DNA of 64,000 bases. Origin: Ignavibacteriales bacterium (GTDB taxonomy: Bacteria > Bacteroidota > Ignavibacteria > Ignavibacteriales > Ignavibacteriaceae). Within the stretch, counting starts at the first letter, position 1. Each line of letters begins with the position of its first letter. Under the pieces are notes generated by a model. It saw only the letters and a list, made by a program, of their open reading frames with translations, was not told the DNA's origin and did no database searches. Positions 7,584 through 16,318 of the stretch are shown here, piece after piece. The stretch is taken from NCBI GenBank assembly GCA_016707585.1, contig JADJHL010000008.1, positions 1-64,000 of the forward strand, written 5' to 3'. The translations under genes were made by a program, and so were the position numbers.

Positions 7584-9254
7584 CTAACCAACATAAGCTC
7601 TTTTATGTTGTTCAATACTAAAGGAAGTAGAATTATAAATATCATATTCGTTTACTCCTTCATCATCAGGCTTATAATAAACTTCAGCACTATCGTAATC
7701 TGATCCTAAGTTCATTTTTAAGTGTGAAAGCACTTCTAGTTTTTCAACAATAATGTTGTTGAAACCATCTTTATCAATAATGCCTTCTACTATGTACGGC
7801 CCCATTGAAAGAGTGTTTTCGGCAACAACCGAATAAACTTTAGGAAATATAACTGCTTCAAAAGTTCCTGATAAATCTTCAAGAGATAGGAACTTCATTA
7901 TATCTCCCTTTTTAGTTCTTATTCTTTTAGATGACATATACCAGCCAATCATTTTTACTTTCCTGCCAATATTATTTTTCATTTGGTTTGAAGGGACTAA
8001 AGATAATTTGTCATTCCATTCTGTAAAAAACTCTAACGGATGTCTGGTAACCATATAATCAAACGATTCATATTCTGCGATACATCTTTCTTCAATTGTA
8101 AAATCATTATCAGTCTTTACTTCATTCTGAAGTTCAAAGAAATCATTTATAAAAAAGTCATTATATCCATCTTCAAGTATTTTAAGTTTGCCTAAATAAA
8201 TATCAGTAAGCCTTAATAGTGTATGTCTTGTTTCATTAAAGCAATCCATAGCTCCGCATTTTATGAAGGACTCAATTTCCTTTATTCCGAGTCTTGTTCT
8301 AACTATAAAGTCAGGAAGAGAAACATACTTCCCATCTTTTGCTCGCTGTTTCAGAATCGTTTTAATAGAAGTCTCTGATAAATGTTTTATTGCCATCAGC
8401 CCAATTCTGATTTGATTATCATAGCCTCTGTATTCATCTTCACTTTCATTTATACAAGGGAGCAGAATTTTAATTCCAAGTCGTTTAGCTTCCTGTATAT
8501 AAACTGCACTGGAATAAAACCCTCCTCTGTTATTTAGCACACAAGCCATAAACTCCGCAGGGAAATGTGCTTTTAGATAGGCAACCTGGTATGATAGTAA
8601 GGCAAAACTTGCACTATGAGCTTTACAAAATGAATAGCCTGCAAAAGATTCTATCTGTCGCCAAAGTTCCTCAGCAATTGTTCTGGAAATATTTTTACTA
8701 TCACAAGCTTCATAAAATCTATTTACTATTAACTGCATTGCAGAATGTGAACGCATCTTACCACTCATTGCTCTTCTAAGTACATCAGCCTCATCAAGAG
8801 TTAGCCCTGCAATATGGTGAGCTACTTTTATTACATCTTCCTGATAAACCATAACTCCATAAGTTTCACCCAACACTTTTTCCATCTCAGGTAGAAGATA
8901 TTTTCTCCTCGAAGGATCTTTATGTCTTGCAATAAACTCCTGCATCATTCCACTTTCTGAAACACCTGGACGAATGATTGAACTTGCAGCTGTAAGCATT
9001 TCAAATGTTTTAACATCAAGTTTTTTAAGTAGTGAACGCATTCCGGGTGATTCAATATAGAAACAGCCGATTGTTAACCCCTTACTAATTATTCTAACTG
9101 TTTCTTCATCATTAAACAAAAAGTTATAATCATAAATATCAAAAGGAATTCCTTCTTCTATTCCCGGGATATTTTTATACAGATGTATTGGTAGAGACGA
9201 TATACTGTAATCATCTAAAAAATCTAATCCCGTATTTGAAGAATTTTCGTACAT
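7584..9254 (-). CDS. dnaE: DNA polymerase III alpha subunit, C-terminal half (fingers, HhH, OB)
   Basis: 556 residues equal to the second half of DnaE. It opens with a short unique N-terminus, then the fingers motif TIGCFYIESPGMRSLLKKL, IIRPGVSESGMMQEFI, YGVMVYQEDVIKVAHHIAG, LRRAMSGKMRS and FAGYSFCKAHSASFALLSYQ. A tandem HhH region (IKCGAMDCFN, about 345) and an OB-fold follow (IGWYMSSKRIRTKKGDIMKF, about 440-540). It is the first gene of a two-gene operon whose second gene encodes the catalytic N-terminal half. The ESPxM family is the DnaE type common in Bacteroidota and Chlorobi. No imuA or imuB lies next to it. ATG 9254 lacks an evident Shine-Dalgarno sequence. Confidence 0.88.
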   Translation of the reverse strand: MYENSSNTGLDFLDDYSISSLPIHLYKNIPGIEEGIPFDIYDYNFLFNDEETVRIISKGLTIGCFYIESPGMRSLLKKLDVKTFEMLTAASSIIRPGVSESGMMQEFIARHKDPSRRKYLLPEMEKVLGETYGVMVYQEDVIKVAHHIAGLTLDEADVLRRAMSGKMRSHSAMQLIVNRFYEACDSKNISRTIAEELWRQIESFAGYSFCKAHSASFALLSYQVAYLKAHFPAEFMACVLNNRGGFYSSAVYIQEAKRLGIKILLPCINESEDEYRGYDNQIRIGLMAIKHLSETSIKTILKQRAKDGKYVSLPDFIVRTRLGIKEIESFIKCGAMDCFNETRHTLLRLTDIYLGKLKILEDGYNDFFINDFFELQNEVKTDNDFTIEERCIAEYESFDYMVTRHPLEFFTEWNDKLSLVPSNQMKNNIGRKVKMIGWYMSSKRIRTKKGDIMKFLSLEDLSGTFEAVIFPKVYSVVAENTLSMGPYIVEGIIDKDGFNNIIVEKLEVLSHLKMNLGSDYDSAEVYYKPDDEGVNEYDIYNSTSFSIEQHKRAYVG

Positions 9255-9314
9255 ATTATAATATTTATATCAAAGCTGCATTTTTGAACTGTTTTTAACT
9301 CTTTTAAGTATATC

Positions 9315-9347
9315 CATACAAATAAATATATGCCATACATTTGTATG
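9315..9347 (-). promoter_or_regulatory. Inverted repeat upstream of split dnaE operon, candidate operator
   Basis: CATACA-TT-TGTATG (9334-9347) is a perfect 6-bp inverted repeat with a 2-base spacer, and a further CATACAAATA lies at 9315-9324, 19 bases away. The site is about 60-95 bases upstream of the minus-strand dnaE start. It could be an SOS-type or other operator. The protein is unknown, and LexA is only a guess from the type of gene controlled. Confidence 0.4.
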
Positions 9348-9468
9348 CTAACATAGTTTGTTGAGGGTAAATTGTCAAGGTTGGAAAAATAAATTGTAGA
9401 AATTATTTCAAATAATGAGGATTTTATAAAATTAAAATGCTGATTTGACTTAAGATCCGAAATGTTCG

Positions 9469-9500
9469 AAAAAAGTAACCCGGTAACCGAAGCTACCGGG
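9469..9500 (-). terminator. Terminator-like hairpin, first of a tandem pair
   Basis: CCCGGTA (9479-9485) and TACCGGG (9494-9500) form a stem. On the minus strand it is followed by TTACTTTTTT, giving an intrinsic-terminator shape. No gene reads into it from the right on that strand. On the plus strand it is followed by CCTTGTGTTAAC and a GGGGG run (about 9521-9525). The second hairpin nearby has the same arrangement. Confidence 0.5.
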
Positions 9501-9570
9501 CCTTGTGTTAACAAAAAGCTTGGGGGAGGACTTTCTGCTAACCACAGATCCAAAATACTAACTTCTAACT

Positions 9571-9604
9571 AATAATAAAAAACCCTGACACTTTCGCATC
9601 AGGG
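9571..9604 (-). terminator. Terminator-like hairpin, second of a tandem pair
   Basis: CCCTGA (9583-9588) pairs with TCAGGG (9599-9604). On the minus strand a TTTTTTATTATT tail follows, the shape of an intrinsic terminator. The plus-strand flank (CTATGTCTTAATTT, then GGCCTGGGGG) parallels the flank of the first hairpin. No minus-strand gene lies to the right, so a small RNA ending here is possible. The rest of the gap between 9255 and 9736 shows nothing else. Confidence 0.5.
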
Positions 9605-9736
9605 CTATGTCTTAATTTCAGGCCTGGGGGTAAACCAAAGCTAAAGTAAAATTTTTAGTATTTCTAAGAATTAGTTTGATTTTTATGCTCTTATTTGGAT
9701 TGCTTCGTGATCAGCAATGGGTTATCTTTTGAACGT

Positions 9737-10075
9737 ATGAATGATATATTAAATAAAATAAAAAAATCAATTGGAGTGATAATACTCGCAGTTTTTGTTT
9801 TCTCATTCCTTCACTCTGAACTTGGTTTCTTAAACCACGATGATAATAACCATTCTTCACACGATCATTGTACTATTGTGAATGGTAGTACAACACCGAC
9901 TTCAAAAGCCAGTACATCGGAATTAACAAAGCTGAAAGTACAATTTGTATTTATTCCAAAGATAATTGAAGAAGAAAATCAAAGAGCATTAACGTTTTTT
10001 TTAGAAACTGATAATCCCCACTTTACAAATAAAACAAACAAAGTTTACCTGGATAACAATACTTTTCTGATATAG
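9737..10075 (+). CDS. Small single-pass membrane protein with His-rich segment
   Basis: About 112 residues: a basic N-terminus (NKIKKS), one membrane segment (IGVIILAVFVFSFLH), then NHDDNNHSSHDHC, a His/Asp-rich metal-binding-like patch, and a polar tail. ATG 9737 is preferred over a TTG at 9695 because it puts the membrane segment at the N-terminus; neither has a clear ribosome binding site. It sits 70 bases before the efflux operon, in the place where such operons often carry small His-rich periplasmic proteins. A role in metal binding or sensing next to the pump is inference. Confidence 0.6.
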   Translation: MNDILNKIKKSIGVIILAVFVFSFLHSELGFLNHDDNNHSSHDHCTIVNGSTTPTSKASTSELTKLKVQFVFIPKIIEEENQRALTFFLETDNPHFTNKTNKVYLDNNTFLI

Positions 10076-10145
10076 CCTTTCCCGAAAAATCTATCAGTCC
10101 CATTACCGGACAAAAACTTAATAATAAATTTTAATTGGAGAAAAT

Positions 10146-11414
10146 ATGAACAAGTATTTCATACTTGCAGTATTAGCTTTATCCATATCAAAGCTAAACG
10201 GGCAAACTGAAATAAATCGATTATCACTTAATGAAGCGATAGAGATTGGGATAAGACAAAATCCTGAACTAATGCAAGCAACTGAAAATATAAGTGCTGC
10301 CAAGGGAAGATTCTGGAAAGGAATATCATTGCCACAGCCTGAATTAGAACTGAGCTTAGAATATGCACCTGTGAACACGAGTTTAAGTAATTACAGTGAA
10401 AGAACTTTTGCTATATCACAATCTTTTGAATTTCCAACAAACTACTTCCTAAAAGGAAATAAATATACGAAGGAAGAAGAGATTGCATTTGAGCAGTACT
10501 TATTAAAAAAATACGAGTTAGTCAATCAAATTAAAAGCGCATACTTCAAAGTACTTGCAGATCAAAGCATAGTTAAATATTCGGAAGAAAATCTGATCAT
10601 CAGCGATGACTTTTATAAAAAAGCACAAATAAGATATAATGTTGGTGAAGGGACTAATCTTGAAGAACTGACAGCAAAAGTACAATTAAGTGAAGCAAAA
10701 AATAAGATTGGAATAGCAAAGAATAATCTAAATACTTCTTTAGCAGAATTAAATTATGTCCTTGGCTATGGAAATCAGAATATAAATTCGTCCTTACTAC
10801 TAACGGATTCTCTGATATATATTGAACACAATTTTAACTTAGAAAAAGTTTATCAAACAGCGGAAGAAACAAATCCACAGATAAAAGCAGCCGAACTTAA
10901 TAATGGAATTGCTGGTGTTGAAAAAACACTTGCGTGGTCATCATTACTGCCAAATTTTAATTTTGCATATTTCAAGCAATCGAGAGACGGGGATAACGGG
11001 TTTTATGGTGCGTCATTTGGAGTTTCTGTACCTCTATGGTTTATAATGGATCAACGAGGAGCTATACAGGAAGCCAGTGCTAATGAATCAATATCTGAGG
11101 CTTTACTTCAACAAACAAAAAATGAAATAAGATTAAAGTTAAAAAATGCTTTCACGAGTTATACAAATAATCAGCAGCAGATTAAAACATATAATGATGA
11201 TATACTTCCACAGACAGAGGAAGTTTATAGAACTGCAATAAAGAGTTATGATGCGGGTGAATTATCTTATTTAGAATATATGCAGGTTAAGCAGCTTGTG
11301 ATAAACGCAAGAGAAAATTATATAACTGCATTGTTCAATTACAATGTGTCGTTGTTTGAATTAGAAGAAATAATCGGGAAAAATATTTATGAATTGGAGA
11401 ATAAAAATGATTAA
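10146..11414 (+). CDS. TolC-family outer membrane efflux protein (CusC/CzcC-like)
   Basis: 422 residues with a signal peptide (MNKYFILAVLALSISKLNGQ) and the two-fold repeat of long helices typical of outer membrane efflux channels. SLNEAIEIGIRQNPELMQA opens the first repeat, and FNLEKVYQTAEETNPQIKAA opens the second. YRTAIKSYDAGELSYLEYMQ is the conserved closing motif. It should form the outer-membrane tunnel for the adaptor and pump encoded next. GGAG precedes ATG 10146, and the end overlaps the adaptor gene start by 8 bases, indicating one operon. Confidence 0.9.
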   Translation: MNKYFILAVLALSISKLNGQTEINRLSLNEAIEIGIRQNPELMQATENISAAKGRFWKGISLPQPELELSLEYAPVNTSLSNYSERTFAISQSFEFPTNYFLKGNKYTKEEEIAFEQYLLKKYELVNQIKSAYFKVLADQSIVKYSEENLIISDDFYKKAQIRYNVGEGTNLEELTAKVQLSEAKNKIGIAKNNLNTSLAELNYVLGYGNQNINSSLLLTDSLIYIEHNFNLEKVYQTAEETNPQIKAAELNNGIAGVEKTLAWSSLLPNFNFAYFKQSRDGDNGFYGASFGVSVPLWFIMDQRGAIQEASANESISEALLQQTKNEIRLKLKNAFTSYTNNQQQIKTYNDDILPQTEEVYRTAIKSYDAGELSYLEYMQVKQLVINARENYITALFNYNVSLFELEEIIGKNIYELENKND

Positions 11415-12582
11415 TAAAAAATTATACGCTCTGATCGTAATATTGATTTTAACTTCATTACAGATTGGATGCTCAGAAAAACCAGAAGAACATAATAACG
11501 AGCACAGTGAAGCACATTCTGATTTAATAACACTTTCATCAGAATCAATTGAGCAGATAAAATTAAAATCACAAATTGTATCGTTACAACCATTCAGCGG
11601 TTTCCTTAATATCCCTGCGGAGGTAAAAACTAACCAGGATAATGAAGCGCAGATCGGATCATTGGTACAAGGCAGAGTACATAAAGTATTTGTTAAAGTT
11701 GGTGATTATGTAAAAGCGGGACAATTATTAATGACAGTAGAAGGACTTGAAGTTGGAGAAATAAAAGCCGGTTACTTAAAAGCGAAGGCGAATTATGATA
11801 ATGCTAAAGCAAATTACGAACGACAGAAAAAACTATTCGATGAAAAAATTGGATCACAGAAATCTCTATTAGAAAGCCAGGCAGAGTATGAAAAAGCTAC
11901 TGCCGAGTATCGCGCGGAAGACAAGAAGATTCATTCAGTTGGACTAAGTGATGAGGATGTTATAAATGAAAAAGATGGTGATGAACATACGTCGGGGACA
12001 CTGCCAATTAAATCACTTATAGATGGAGTAGTGGTTGAAAGAAATGTTGTGATAGGGCAGGTTGTTGATGCTACCACTAATGCTTTTAAAGTAATAAATA
12101 CGAGTAATGTTTGGATTGATGGTCAAATCTATGAAAAAGATTTGGATAAGATTACGCAAAACTCAAAAGCATACTTCACCACGATCTCAAATAAACAAAA
12201 CAGACTTGAAGGCAGAATCATATATATAGGACAGACTGTTGACGATAACACCAGGACAATCTTAATTCGAGGTGAATTTGTAAATCAGGGCAGCAAATTA
12301 AAACCTCAAATGTATGGTGAATTACAAATACCTGTTGGGTCAAATGCAAAAGCAATTTTGATTCCTGAAGAATCAATAGTAAAAGAAGCAGGACAAAGCT
12401 ATTTATTCATTCAAACAAGTGATACAACTTTTGAAAGAAGAGATGTGATAGCCGGAGAAACATCAGGAAATTTGATTGAAATAAAAGAAGGTGTTAAGGA
12501 AGGTGAAAAAGTAGTAACTGATGGTGTGTTTTATCTAAAAAGTGAATTAAAGAAAGATGAAATTGCGGAGGATGAACACTGA
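11407..12582 (+). CDS. RND efflux periplasmic adaptor lipoprotein (CusB/CzcB-like)
   Basis: ATG 11407 is chosen over 11389 because it follows TTGGAGAATAAA and opens directly with a lipoprotein signal (LILTSLQIGC, lipid-attached Cys near residue 22). A His-rich stretch follows (HNNEHSEAHSD), as in metal-efflux adaptors. Next come a lipoyl-like half-domain (VGDYVKAGQLLMTVEG), a coiled-coil hairpin (about 120-190), the second lipoyl half (GVVVERNVVIGQVVD) and a beta-barrel/membrane-proximal part (GRIIYIGQTVDDNTRTI). It links the inner-membrane pump to the TolC partner. The stop overlaps the pump start codon (TGATG). Confidence 0.9.
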   Translation: MINKKLYALIVILILTSLQIGCSEKPEEHNNEHSEAHSDLITLSSESIEQIKLKSQIVSLQPFSGFLNIPAEVKTNQDNEAQIGSLVQGRVHKVFVKVGDYVKAGQLLMTVEGLEVGEIKAGYLKAKANYDNAKANYERQKKLFDEKIGSQKSLLESQAEYEKATAEYRAEDKKIHSVGLSDEDVINEKDGDEHTSGTLPIKSLIDGVVVERNVVIGQVVDATTNAFKVINTSNVWIDGQIYEKDLDKITQNSKAYFTTISNKQNRLEGRIIYIGQTVDDNTRTILIRGEFVNQGSKLKPQMYGELQIPVGSNAKAILIPEESIVKEAGQSYLFIQTSDTTFERRDVIAGETSGNLIEIKEGVKEGEKVVTDGVFYLKSELKKDEIAEDEH

Positions 12583-15500
12583 TGTTAGAAAAAATAATAG
12601 AATATACATTACATAAGAAAGGAATGATAATATTTCTTTCGCTTGTGATAATAGCATTTGGTGCATACTCATATTTTACATTACCAATTGATGCCTTTCC
12701 GGATGTAACGAATATCCAGGTTGAAATTGTCAGTCACGCAGATGGATTATCGGCAATAGAAATAGAAAGGAACGTAACTTATCCTATTGAGACATCAATG
12801 CGCGGATTACCAGATATAGAACAGATGCGTTCGGTTACAAAGTTCGGGCTATCTATAGTAACAATAATATTTAAGGATGATGTTGATATATACTTTGCAA
12901 GACAACTTGTATTTGAACGATTAGCAGAAGCAAAAGAAAGTGTCCCTGAAGGTGTGGAAATTGAGATGGGACCTATTGCCACTGTGATGGGTGAAATATA
13001 TCAATACACTCTTGAAGGTAACGTGCCGACTGATTCACTAAGCAAAATTTCTTATCTATCAAATCTTAGAACAATTCAGGAATGGATTGTAACACCGCAG
13101 TTAAAAAGTGTGGCGGGAGTAAATGAAATAAATTCATTTGGCGGTTATTTTAAGCAATACCAGGTAATACTAGCTGCTGATGCTTTAATAAAATATAACC
13201 TAACGACTGATCAGATCTTTACTGCAATAGAAAACAATAACCAGAATGTTGGCGGTAATATACTTGAGAAAAATTCGGATCAATACATTGTACGAGATGT
13301 TAGACTTATCAAAGATATTGCAGACATCGAAAATATAGTTCTAAAATCATACGATGGTACGCCAGTATTTCTGAAGGATGCTGCAAAAATAAAAGTTGGT
13401 GAAGCTGTAAGAATGGGTGCAGCAATGATAAATGGAAAGGATGAATGTGTCGGCGGTATAGTTATGATGCTCAGGGGTGAAAACAGCCGAGATGTGGTTG
13501 ATAGAGTTAAAACCAAAGTTGAGGAAATCAATTCTAATAATGTACTGCCGGATGGAATAAAATTAGTGCCGTACTATGACAGAAGTGATATTGTGAACTC
13601 AAGTGTTAGTACTGTAAACAAAGCATTGATTGAGGGAGCCGTTTTGGTACTCATAGTACTTTATCTATTACTAAGAAGTTTTAGAGGGAGCTTTGTGGTT
13701 TTAATTGCACTGCCACTTTCATTGCTAATAACTTTTATTGTTATGAAAATCGTTGGATTAAGTGCAAATCTTATGTCACTTGGAGGACTTGCAATCTCAA
13801 TAGGAATGATAATCGATGCAACAATAATTCAGGTTGAAAATGTGCAAAGGCATTTAAGTGAGGAAAGCACTAAAAAACCAAAATTATTAACAGTTCTAAA
13901 AGCTGTTTTGGAAGTAAGAAAACCAAGCATCTTTGGGGAACTAATAATCGCATTAACATTTATACCGATACTATCATTAGAAGGTATTGAAGGAAAAATG
14001 TTTGGACCACTTGCCAAGACAGTTGCAATCGCACTACTTTCTTCAATGATGCTTTCAATATTTGTAATACCAGTATTATGCTCGATGTTTCTTAAAGCAC
14101 AACCGGAAAAAGAAAGTATAATTATTAAGTATGCAAAGAAATTTTATCAGCCCATTCTTGAATATTCGATGAAGAATAAATTTACTGTATTAGGAATAGC
14201 AGGAATATTTTTGGTGATTGCTTTGTTTCTATCTACAAAACTTGGTTCTGAATTTATACCGATTATGGATGAAGGTGCGTTTGATATGGATGTTGCACTA
14301 TTACCCGGAGTATCATTGTCAAAAGCGATGGAAGTGAATCAGCTTGCAGCACAAAAGATGAAAAAATTTGATGAGCTTGAAACAATAGTTTCAAGAACGG
14401 GTCAAACAGGTATTGCTCTTGATACAAGAGGCGTTGATAAAACTGGTTACGTTGGTGTATTAAAACCAAGAAGTGAGTGGAAGCGTGATATTACGAGAGA
14501 AGAATTAACAAATGAAATGAGGGAAGAACTCGAATCGATACCAGGAATTGGCTTTGGATTTAGTCAACCCATACAGTGCAGGATAGATGAAATTGTAGCG
14601 GGCACACGAGCTCAGTTAATTATAAAACTTTTTGGTGATGATATTGAAGTGCTTAAAAAACAATCAGATGAAATTGCAAAAACTCTTAGTACAATTGAAG
14701 GTGTGACAGATCTGATGACAGAAAAAGTAAGCGGGCAGCCATACTTAACAGTTAATATTGATAGGTCCAGAATTGCAAGATATGGATTGAATATAAGGGA
14801 AGTTCAGAATGTTATAGAAATTGCAATTGCAGGAAAATCTGCTTCAAAGCTTTATGAAGAAAATAGAAGTTTTGATATAACTGTACGTTTGCCTGAAGAA
14901 AAAAGGAACTCTATTGAAACGATCGAAAATATTCTTATTCCAACAAGTAATGGTGCAAACATACCACTTGGGCAATTAGCTGATGTAGAAATGATCGAAG
15001 GGCCTGTCCAAATCAGCCGTGAAGATGGAATCCGCAGAATAGGAATTGAGATGAATATAAGTGGGAGAGATATAGGCAGCTTTGTAGAAGAGGCAAAGCA
15101 AAAAATAAAAAACAATATTCAACTACCTGCAGGATATTATTTAACGTGGGGCGGGCAGTTTGAAAACCAGCAAAGAGCTATGAATAAGTTGATGATAATT
15201 GGACCAGCCGTTATCGGCTTAATTTTACTTTTGTTATTTGTGACCTTTAAGTCGATAAGATTAGCTCTGCTTGTAATTTCAAATTTACCATTTGCACTTA
15301 TCGGTGGAATTATTTCTTTGTACCTATCAGGATTATATTTATCCGTGCCAGCATCAGTTGGATTTATAGTGCTATTTGGAGTTGCTGTATTAAATGGTGT
15401 TGTTCTTGTATCCAGAATATCACAATTGCGTGAGGAGGGCGTTGAACTCAAGGATGCCATTATTAAAGGAAGCCTGGATAGATTTAGACCAGTGCTGATG

Positions 15501-15686
15501 ACTGCATCCATAGCAATATTTAGCTTAATACCAATGCTATTTGCAACAGGTACAGGCTCTGAAATACAAAAACCACTTGCTACCGTAGTGGTCGGTGGAT
15601 TGATAACTTCAACTCTTCTCACATTGTTAATCATACCATCAGTCTATGGATGGTTTGAAAAGAGAAATGTTGGAGCGCAAATGTAA
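12582..15686 (+). CDS. RND heavy-metal efflux pump (CusA/CzcA family)
   Basis: 1034 residues, full length for the HME-RND family. One membrane helix lies at residues about 13-33, then the porter domain, a six-helix bundle (about 335-540, with GGLAISIGMIIDATIIQVEN as the TM4 motif), a second porter half and a final six-helix bundle (about 870-1020, with VGFIVLFGVAVLNGVVLVS). ITREELTNEMREELESIPG and QPIQCRIDEIVAGTRA are typical of metal RND pumps. The Asp in TM4 is the expected proton-relay residue. Whether Cu/Ag or Co/Zn/Cd is exported cannot be decided from the sequence. Last gene of the efflux operon. Confidence 0.93.
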   Translation: MLEKIIEYTLHKKGMIIFLSLVIIAFGAYSYFTLPIDAFPDVTNIQVEIVSHADGLSAIEIERNVTYPIETSMRGLPDIEQMRSVTKFGLSIVTIIFKDDVDIYFARQLVFERLAEAKESVPEGVEIEMGPIATVMGEIYQYTLEGNVPTDSLSKISYLSNLRTIQEWIVTPQLKSVAGVNEINSFGGYFKQYQVILAADALIKYNLTTDQIFTAIENNNQNVGGNILEKNSDQYIVRDVRLIKDIADIENIVLKSYDGTPVFLKDAAKIKVGEAVRMGAAMINGKDECVGGIVMMLRGENSRDVVDRVKTKVEEINSNNVLPDGIKLVPYYDRSDIVNSSVSTVNKALIEGAVLVLIVLYLLLRSFRGSFVVLIALPLSLLITFIVMKIVGLSANLMSLGGLAISIGMIIDATIIQVENVQRHLSEESTKKPKLLTVLKAVLEVRKPSIFGELIIALTFIPILSLEGIEGKMFGPLAKTVAIALLSSMMLSIFVIPVLCSMFLKAQPEKESIIIKYAKKFYQPILEYSMKNKFTVLGIAGIFLVIALFLSTKLGSEFIPIMDEGAFDMDVALLPGVSLSKAMEVNQLAAQKMKKFDELETIVSRTGQTGIALDTRGVDKTGYVGVLKPRSEWKRDITREELTNEMREELESIPGIGFGFSQPIQCRIDEIVAGTRAQLIIKLFGDDIEVLKKQSDEIAKTLSTIEGVTDLMTEKVSGQPYLTVNIDRSRIARYGLNIREVQNVIEIAIAGKSASKLYEENRSFDITVRLPEEKRNSIETIENILIPTSNGANIPLGQLADVEMIEGPVQISREDGIRRIGIEMNISGRDIGSFVEEAKQKIKNNIQLPAGYYLTWGGQFENQQRAMNKLMIIGPAVIGLILLLLFVTFKSIRLALLVISNLPFALIGGIISLYLSGLYLSVPASVGFIVLFGVAVLNGVVLVSRISQLREEGVELKDAIIKGSLDRFRPVLMTASIAIFSLIPMLFATGTGSEIQKPLATVVVGGLITSTLLTLLIIPSVYGWFEKRNVGAQM

Positions 15687-15699
15687 AGAGTGATTTTCG

Positions 15700-15722
15700 G
15701 CCTACTGTTTCTTGCAGAAGGC
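15700..15722 (+). terminator. Weak hairpin after the efflux operon
   Basis: GCCTaCTG (15700-15707) pairs with CAGaAGGC (15715-15722) with one internal mismatch. No T-run follows (TGTTATTAAAAATT), so it is a weak or factor-assisted terminator. It lies 14 bases after the pump stop codon. The stretch 15723-15990 holds only a 20-codon ORF at 15782-15844 with a plausible GGGAGTAGG site, not called as a gene. Confidence 0.4.
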
Positions 15723-15994
15723 TGTTATTAAAAATTATAATGCAAATGAGATGAAAGAAATAAAGACTTGGGAGTAGGATAATGCTCTTTCACGAGATCA
15801 TTGAGAATGGACTTAACTATTTATTGGAACAATCTAAAAAATAAGTTCAAACCTTATCTCCCCAAAAGGGTGGTAGGGTCCCATGATCCCCGATCAAATA
15901 CCAGATTGAGCTTGCATAAACTTTGAAAAAGAATTTTTCGATTTCTAGTAGTAAAACCAAGTTTCTAAATTTTTTTATAAAAATTATTTTCGAG

Positions 15995-16018
15995 CTAAAA
16001 GGAGAGACAAGCTCTCCT
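15995..16018 (-). terminator. Terminator of the minus-strand mobile module
   Basis: AGGAGAG (16000-16006) pairs with CTCTCCT (16012-16018) around a short loop. On the minus strand it is followed by TTTAGC and, further on, A/T-rich sequence. It sits 4 bases after the stop of the last gene in the minus-strand run (16022-19806). Confidence 0.6.
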
Positions 16019-16021
16019 TCT

Positions 16022-16318
16022 TCATAGATCAAGATTTGAATAGATCTGAACGTATCTGAAATTCCCAAAGTTATTCTTAATTCTGAACTTTCCATTTTCA
16101 TCAGGCAAACCAATTTCAACAGCAATTCTTCGTCCTGATTCCAAAGTGATTTCTGCATAGTAAGTTTCAACGTCTGGGTTTACTTTTTCGAGTTGGACTA
16201 TTACATAATCATTTTCAACAGTCCAACCTACTTCATTAACTGTACTGCAGCTTATCATTAAAACTGCAATTAACATCAATAATAATTTCACAAGCACTCC
16301 AATTTCTTTAATAACCAT
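16022..16318 (-). CDS. Small lipoprotein
   Basis: 98 residues with a lipoprotein signal (VLVKLLLMLIAVLMISC, lipobox L-M-I-S-C, Cys near residue 24). The mature part is a small beta-rich domain (YVIVQLEKVNPDVETYYAEI, then SGRRIAVEIGLPDENGKFRI). The family is unknown. Its start overlaps the preceding gene's end by 11 bases, so it is the last gene of the same operon. The overlapping frame at 15847-16170 is a shadow of it. Confidence 0.6.
   Translation of the reverse strand: MVIKEIGVLVKLLLMLIAVLMISCSTVNEVGWTVENDYVIVQLEKVNPDVETYYAEITLESGRRIAVEIGLPDENGKFRIKNNFGNFRYVQIYSNLDL

Noticed and set aside
5956..9254. Split-intein explanation for the divided DnaE
   Set aside because: Neither half carries intein N- or C-terminal blocks, and the gene order is reversed and adjacent.
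5956..9254. Simple frameshift in dnaE
   Set aside because: The halves are in reversed order, so no indel could join them.
9224..9553. Minus-strand 109-residue frame upstream of dnaE
   Set aside because: Covers the promoter region and a hairpin, composition not protein-like; overlaps the true dnaE start.
15137..15634. 165-residue minus-strand frame within the efflux pump gene
   Set aside because: Antisense shadow of a strongly conserved RND pump coding sequence.
15847..16170. 107-residue minus-strand frame
   Set aside because: Out-of-frame shadow of the lipoprotein gene at 16022-16318, running through its terminator.
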